From: Klebsiella pneumoniae
Lineage (GTDB): Bacteria > Pseudomonadota > Gammaproteobacteria > Pseudomonadales > Azotimanducaceae
Reading direction: 5' to 3'
DNA length: 36,412 bases
Assembly (NCBI GenBank): GCA_945861675.1
Contig: CAMAVY010000018.1
Location: 1-36,412, forward strand
Positions 32,284 to 36,412 of the stretch are shown here, piece after piece. Position numbers and translations under genes: made by a program. Within the stretch, counting starts at the first letter, position 1. Each line of letters starts with the position of its first letter. Below the pieces are notes generated by a model. That model saw only the letters and a list, made by a program, of their open reading frames with translations, made no database searches and was not told where the DNA came from.

Positions 32284-32967
32284 TTACGCGTGCGTGCGGT
32301 CGGGCGACTTCACGTCGTCTGGATTCAGCGACGCGATCCATGCGGCGCTATCGGCAGGCAACGCGGCGTCGCTGCGTCCCAACGCGCGGGCGGTGTTGTA
32401 CTTGCGCATTTCATTGCCAACGAAACGCGCGCCCTCTTCGTAGTGGCTGTTCACCTTCGCCGTGTTGGCGAGGTCGATGTACGCGTTGTAGGCGGGCAGA
32501 GCTACGGCGACGAGGAGGCCCACCAACGCGACCGCCGGCAGAAACAAGCCGAACACAACCAGCGCGGAGGAATTCGGTGGCGTCTGGTTGCCGAATCGAT
32601 TGGGACCTTGGGTGCCAGGGACAAAAACGAAGATCAGGCCGACGACCGGAACAAGGTAGAGCAAGGAGAGCCAACCCGATTGATTGAAATCGTGACAACG
32701 CTGGATCGTCAGCATGATCTGCAGGACCACTGCGACGAGATAGCCAAGACCAATCACAGCGTATGTGACTGTTTCCGACTGCAGTGCTCCGCCAAGCGCG
32801 CCGCCAATTCCGCCAGCAAGCACAGTAAGCAGCCCGATCCCCATACCGAATGCAAGGTACCGGACGCGACCAATGCGCCCGGACGTCGACAGCACATCGA
32901 CGGCGCTGAACTCGTCAGGCGGCAGCACGGGTGCTGCGGGCGACTGATATGGATTACTGGCGTCCAT
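32284..32967 (-). CDS. DUF805 membrane protein with pilin-like C-terminal segment (227 aa to first stop)
   Basis: The N-terminal part is a DUF805 domain: GRIGRVRYLAFGMG (30-43), three membrane segments, the family motif RCHDFNQSGW (90-99) and GTQGPNRFG (118-126). Residues about 138-190 then look like a type IV pilin N-terminal helix (LVGLLVAVALPAYNAYIDLA, AKVNSHYEEGARFVGNEMRKY). The prepilin-peptidase site with the usual Gly-Phe...Glu is missing; the helix just follows the DUF805 domain as a fourth membrane segment. An in-frame TAA ends the frame after SPDRTHA, yet pilin-like sequence continues behind it (separate entry). The ATG at 32967 begins a normal MDASNPYQSP start. Function unknown; it is divergent from the nuclease-ATPase pair. 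Confidence 0.75.
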   Translation of the reverse strand: MDASNPYQSPAAPVLPPDEFSAVDVLSTSGRIGRVRYLAFGMGIGLLTVLAGGIGGALGGALQSETVTYAVIGLGYLVAVVLQIMLTIQRCHDFNQSGWLSLLYLVPVVGLIFVFVPGTQGPNRFGNQTPPNSSALVVFGLFLPAVALVGLLVAVALPAYNAYIDLANTAKVNSHYEEGARFVGNEMRKYNTARALGRSDAALPADSAAWIASLNPDDVKSPDRTHA

Positions 32968-33164
32968 CGTGCATGTCCTTGCCGTTGCTCCCTCAATCAA
33001 CTCCGACGCTATCCCGAACGCACAACCCCGGGCAATCTCTCGATCCTGTGTGTTGCGCATGCGCGCAATCGCATGCTCACCCATCGGGCGTGGATCCTTC
33101 ACGCGCCTGGCGGAGGCATGTGGGATGCTCACGTCCGAGTCCGGTTGAGATAGGAGAAGTCCGC

Positions 33165-34304
33165 ATGCAGACCCGCTTCATGCACACGAGCGACTGGCAG
33201 CTGGGCGTCACGCGCCAGTTCATGGACGCGGATGCGCAGGCGCGCTGGGCGGCGGCGCGCTTTGACGGCGTCCGCAGTCTTGGCCGCATCGCCAGAGACG
33301 AACGTTGCGAGTTCATTGTGGTAGCTGGGGATGTGTTTGAGTCCAATCAGGTCGATCGACGCACGGTGCTCCGCGCTTGCGAGGCGATGAGCAGTATCGA
33401 TGTGCCCATTTATCTGTTGCCGGCGAACCACGACCCACTCGATGCGAGCAGCGTGTTTGCTACAAGACTATGGCGCGAACGCAAGCCGGCCAATGTGTAC
33501 GTGCTCGACGGGTTGGGGCAGCCGCTGCAGGTGCGTCCCGGCATCGAAGTCGTCGGCGCGCCCTGGACATCCAAGCGCCCGTTACAGGATCTGGTCGCGG
33601 CGGCGGCGTTGAAGCTCACGCCTGTCTCGCACCTGTTGCGCGTGATGGTTGGGCACGGTGTGGTTGACCCGCTGTCTCCCGATCGTGACAACCCGGCCGT
33701 GATCCAGGTCGCTGATGCCGAGCGCGCGATTCGTGAGGGGCGTTTCCACTATCTCGCATTGGGAGATCGTCATTCGTATACCGCAGTTGGCGCAAGCGGC
33801 CGAATCTTCTATTCCGGTACACATGAGGCTTACGACTTCAATGAAGTGGACCCAGGGAAGGTGCTGGTCGTCGATCTCGACGACAACAAAGCAGTGGTTG
33901 CACCCAGGCAGAATGGCGTGTGGCGTTTCCTTGTGCATGACGCGCACATATCGACTACCGAGGATGTGCAAGCGCTTGCACGCACGATCGAGGCCATGCC
34001 GGACAAGGAACGCACGGTGCTGAAACTCGGCCTCGTCGGCTCGCTTGGCATTCACGCCAGCGTGATGCTTGAGGAAATCGAAACGCAGGCGAGGGAGTTG
34101 TTCGCTGCGATCGTTCGCTCAGGCAGCAGGTCGGAGCTGGTCGTGCTGCCGGACGACGCCGACTTCGAGGATCTCTCGCTCGCGGGTTTCGCACACACGG
34201 CGGTGCAGACACTGCGCGACCAGACGCGTGGGTTCGGTGCGGAACGCGAGCTGGCCAGCGATGCGTTGGCGCTGCTGGTTCGGCTGGTCGGGAGAAGCGC
34301 ATGA
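33165..34304 (+). CDS. SbcD/Mre11-like metallophosphoesterase, DNA repair exonuclease type (379 aa)
   Basis: Calcineurin-like phosphoesterase that would cut DNA together with the SMC-like ATPase encoded next. Motifs are MHTSDWQLG (7-14), VVAGDVFES (with D56), LLPANHD (N88, H89), MVGHGV (H164) and LALGDRHS (201-204). Compared with SbcD/Mre11, the histidine of D-x-H is Gln (Q12), and the first histidine of the final G-H-x-H is Asp (D201). I recall similar variants in actinobacterial SbcD-like proteins. TAGGAG upstream supports ATG 33165; the frame is open earlier in sequence unlike the family. The stop overlaps the ATPase start by four bases (ATGA), showing tight coupling. Confidence 0.88.
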   Translation: MQTRFMHTSDWQLGVTRQFMDADAQARWAAARFDGVRSLGRIARDERCEFIVVAGDVFESNQVDRRTVLRACEAMSSIDVPIYLLPANHDPLDASSVFATRLWRERKPANVYVLDGLGQPLQVRPGIEVVGAPWTSKRPLQDLVAAAALKLTPVSHLLRVMVGHGVVDPLSPDRDNPAVIQVADAERAIREGRFHYLALGDRHSYTAVGASGRIFYSGTHEAYDFNEVDPGKVLVVDLDDNKAVVAPRQNGVWRFLVHDAHISTTEDVQALARTIEAMPDKERTVLKLGLVGSLGIHASVMLEEIETQARELFAAIVRSGSRSELVVLPDDADFEDLSLAGFAHTAVQTLRDQTRGFGAERELASDALALLVRLVGRSA

Positions 34305-36412
34305 GGATTGATCGCATACGGCTGAAGAACTTCGCTGGCGTCATTGCCGCCGAGGTGCGCTTCGCGCCAACCGGCGTGACCATCGTGCACGGCGCGAACG
34401 AAGCCGGGAAGTCAACGTTGATGCAGGCCATCAACGTGCTGATCGACCACCGTGACGACAGCCGCAAAGAGGACGTCCGCAATTGCAAACCCGTGCACCG
34501 CGATGTTGGCGCAGAGGTCGAGGCGGACATCGAAGTTGGCAAGTATCGCTTCACCTACTTCAAGCGTTTTCATAAGGATCGGGAAACCACGCTGACGATT
34601 CACGCGCCAGATGCAGACAGTCTGGTGGGTCGCGAGGCGCATGAGCGCGTGCAGCAGATGCTGGCCAGCAGCGTCGATACCATGCTGTGGCAAGCGCTGC
34701 GCATTGCCCAAGGTCAGAATCTGGAAATGCCGCAGCTGCACGATCAACCCGCGCTGGCGCAGGCACTGGATCGCGTTGCGGGTCAGGCGAAGTCCGGTGA
34801 GAAGGAGGAGGCGCTGTTTGATGCGGTCGTGGCCGAGCACCGCAAGTACTACACCGACGGCGGCAAGGAGAAAGACGACCCACTTGGTCGTACACGCACG
34901 GCGGCGCTGCAGGCGGACGCCCGGGTCGCGGACCTGCAGACACAGCTCAGTGCCGTGGAGGACGACGTCAACGCATTCGCCAGTCTGCAGCTTTCTACGG
35001 CAACACAGCGTCGAGGCGTTGAAGCCTTGGAAACCGCGCTGGCGAAAGCTCAGGAGGATTGGGATGACGTAGCCAGGCTCGTAGCGGACGCCGAGCGTGC
35101 AGCCGCCGCGCAACAGCTTGCTGTGATCGCTGCCCAGGCAGCTGGCGGCGATGCTCAGCGACGCAATGCGCTCATCGACGCCGTCCGCGCTGCGCAGGAG
35201 CAGGTTCGCAAGGCAACTGGCCTCCAGGCTGATGCCGCTGGCGCATTGGAAGCCGCAACCCAACGTCTGACGTCTGCGCGGTTGACCTGGGAAGCCGCCA
35301 GAACCGCCGCGAGTGCGCGCGACGCGGACGCGAACGTGCGGCAACAAGACCTCAAGTATCGCGACGAGGAATTCGGGCTCAAGCTGCTCGAGGAACGCTT
35401 GGCACATGTTCGCGATGCGGACGCCGAGGCCGCAAGCGCCAGTGCAGTAGTGTCGGATGCGCGGATCACGGCGAAGCTGCGCGCCCAGATTCGCGCGGCA
35501 GAGCTTGCGTTCAAGACTGCCCAGGGAATTCTGAACGTCGCGTCTCCGCGGCTGACAATCACAGCGTTGAATCCGCTGACATTGATGCTCGATGGCTCGC
35601 GGCATCTGCTTGCTGCCGGCGAGGACCACGTGATGAGTGTCAGCGAATCGCTGTCTGCACAAATCGCGGACGTCGCACGTGTGCGGGTAGAGCCGGGTAC
35701 GAGTGCTGAGTCGCTGCGACATGACGTGCAGTTGGCGCTGGACGCGCTTGCGCGCGACTGTGCAAGCGCCGGCGTGGCCACGCCCGAAGCAGCGGAGACG
35801 GCATGGGCAGCATTGGAGGATGCGAAGAGAGCCATGGCGAATCGCGATCGCATCGCGAACCAGCACCTGCGTGACCTGAGTCGCGAGCGCCTGGCGCAGT
35901 TGATCACGACCACGCAGGCAGCGGTGGCTGCCTACAATGCAAACCGCGTCTCGGCATTGCCGCTACCTGCAACCGCCGAGGAAGCCAAGACCGCGTATGC
36001 GCTGAGCACACGGAACAGCGCCGATGCCAGGCGCGCATTGGGCGAGGCGGAAGCGGCACTTGCGCCATTGCGCGACAACCACGGTCAATGCGCCGAAGAT
36101 CATGCGGCAAAGGCCGCGCTTCTACAGCGCGCGCAGCAGGACACCGAACAGCTGTTGCGGCAATTGGAGAGTGCACGCCACACGTCCAGTGACGACGTGC
36201 TTGCTGAAGTGCTGAGGTCGGCCGAGCAATCGGTGCTGCGCGTGAGCGCCGAGGTCAAGACTGCAGGAGACGCACTCGGCGCGCGCGATCCCGATTCGAT
36301 CAGGGCCGTTCTGGATTCGGCCGGTCCAGCCCTGAAGAACGCGCGGGAGCAATTCGAGCAGCAGGAACGCAAGCTCGTCGAACTGCGCGCACGGCTTGAG
36401 CTGATCGGCGAC
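34301..36412 (+). CDS. SMC/SbcC/YhaN-like AAA ATPase, partial (704 codons, runs off the window)
   Basis: Partner ATPase of the preceding nuclease. It starts MRIDRIRLKNFAGV, the usual SbcC/RecF opening, and has the Walker A motif GANEAGKST (31-39) after VTIVH. The region at about 128-150 (TMLWQALRIAQGQNLEMPQLH) fits the globular ATPase head. From about residue 165 the sequence becomes long Ala/Glu/Arg/Gln-rich coiled coil (VADLQTQLSAVEDDVNAFA, LQADARVADLQ, AEAALAPLRDNHGQ). Around residues 420-480 the coil is interrupted by a beta-rich patch (ASPRLTITALNPLTLMLDGS), more like YhaN-type proteins than SbcC. The Walker B and signature motifs lie beyond the window end. Function in DNA end processing or defence is inferred. 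Confidence 0.88.
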   Translation, partial: MRIDRIRLKNFAGVIAAEVRFAPTGVTIVHGANEAGKSTLMQAINVLIDHRDDSRKEDVRNCKPVHRDVGAEVEADIEVGKYRFTYFKRFHKDRETTLTIHAPDADSLVGREAHERVQQMLASSVDTMLWQALRIAQGQNLEMPQLHDQPALAQALDRVAGQAKSGEKEEALFDAVVAEHRKYYTDGGKEKDDPLGRTRTAALQADARVADLQTQLSAVEDDVNAFASLQLSTATQRRGVEALETALAKAQEDWDDVARLVADAERAAAAQQLAVIAAQAAGGDAQRRNALIDAVRAAQEQVRKATGLQADAAGALEAATQRLTSARLTWEAARTAASARDADANVRQQDLKYRDEEFGLKLLEERLAHVRDADAEAASASAVVSDARITAKLRAQIRAAELAFKTAQGILNVASPRLTITALNPLTLMLDGSRHLLAAGEDHVMSVSESLSAQIADVARVRVEPGTSAESLRHDVQLALDALARDCASAGVATPEAAETAWAALEDAKRAMANRDRIANQHLRDLSRERLAQLITTTQAAVAAYNANRVSALPLPATAEEAKTAYALSTRNSADARRALGEAEAALAPLRDNHGQCAEDHAAKAALLQRAQQDTEQLLRQLESARHTSSDDVLAEVLRSAEQSVLRVSAEVKTAGDALGARDPDSIRAVLDSAGPALKNAREQFEQQERKLVELRARLELIGD

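Noticed and set aside
34412-35866. 484-codon open frame antisense to the SMC-like ATPase
   Set aside because: Long, but Cys/Arg/His-rich and opposite a well-supported coiled-coil ATPase; typical mirror frame in GC-rich coding DNA.

Overview
The window is a GC-rich bacterial chromosome segment, densely coded on both strands, with no rRNA, tRNA, CRISPR array, transposase or phage gene. The gene set suggests a free-living, flagellated, aerobic Gammaproteobacterium. The pointers are a TonB-ExbB-ExbD-ExbD-TPR cluster, a MotA/MotB pair, a protein with a C-terminal sorting signal of PEP-CTERM type, and many catabolic oxidoreductases. This placement is inference; no marker gene is present and the genus is not determined.

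Layout. 1-1787 (minus): a tandemly duplicated pair of small membrane-protein genes of unknown function. 1817-5322 (minus): an acyl-CoA-synthetase-like enzyme and an exported vanadium haloperoxidase. 5727-6557 (plus): a ThuA-like protein, followed by a highly structured intergenic element. 6754-9569 (minus): a GH172-like glycosidase, a luciferase-like oxidoreductase and a FrnE/DsbA-like protein. 9937-15218 (plus): two TonB proteins, ExbB, two ExbD proteins and an exported repeat protein, ending at a clear intrinsic terminator. 15306-15740 (plus): a hotdog thioesterase, then a 17-bp tandem repeat. 15842-18655 (minus): a sulfatase/phosphonate monoester hydrolase-like enzyme and a FAD monooxygenase, with a decaying 20-bp repeat array upstream. 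18982-19808 (plus): a VOC protein and a small conserved-looking protein. 20083-22227 (plus): a frameshifted PEP-CTERM-type protein coupled to a glycosyltransferase. 22482-24465 (plus): motA and motB. 24470-28078 (minus): a GH4 glycosidase, galK and galT in a tight operon. 28176-32102 (plus): an acyl-CoA-dehydrogenase-fold monooxygenase, a second luciferase-like oxidoreductase and an M81 (MlrC-like) metallopeptidase. 32131-32967 (minus): a DUF805 protein fused to a pilin-like segment, its C-terminal module cut off by an in-frame TAA. 33165-36412 (plus): an SbcCD-like nuclease/ATPase pair running off the end.

How the genes work together. The Ton cluster would power outer-membrane uptake. The GH4-galK-galT operon would release galactose from alpha-galactosides and carry it to the UDP-galactose stage; no galE, transporter or regulator is seen. 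The sulfatase/FAD-monooxygenase pair and the monooxygenase/LLM/M81 operon look like catabolic or detoxification cassettes with unknown substrates. No recognisable transcription factor is encoded anywhere in the window.

Most notable observations: the duplicated membrane module with an almost identical stop-start junction in both copies; the DUF805-pilin hybrid with a removable nonsense codon; the PEP-CTERM gene broken by one extra C in a CCCC run; and an Mre11/SbcD-like nuclease with altered metal-site residues.
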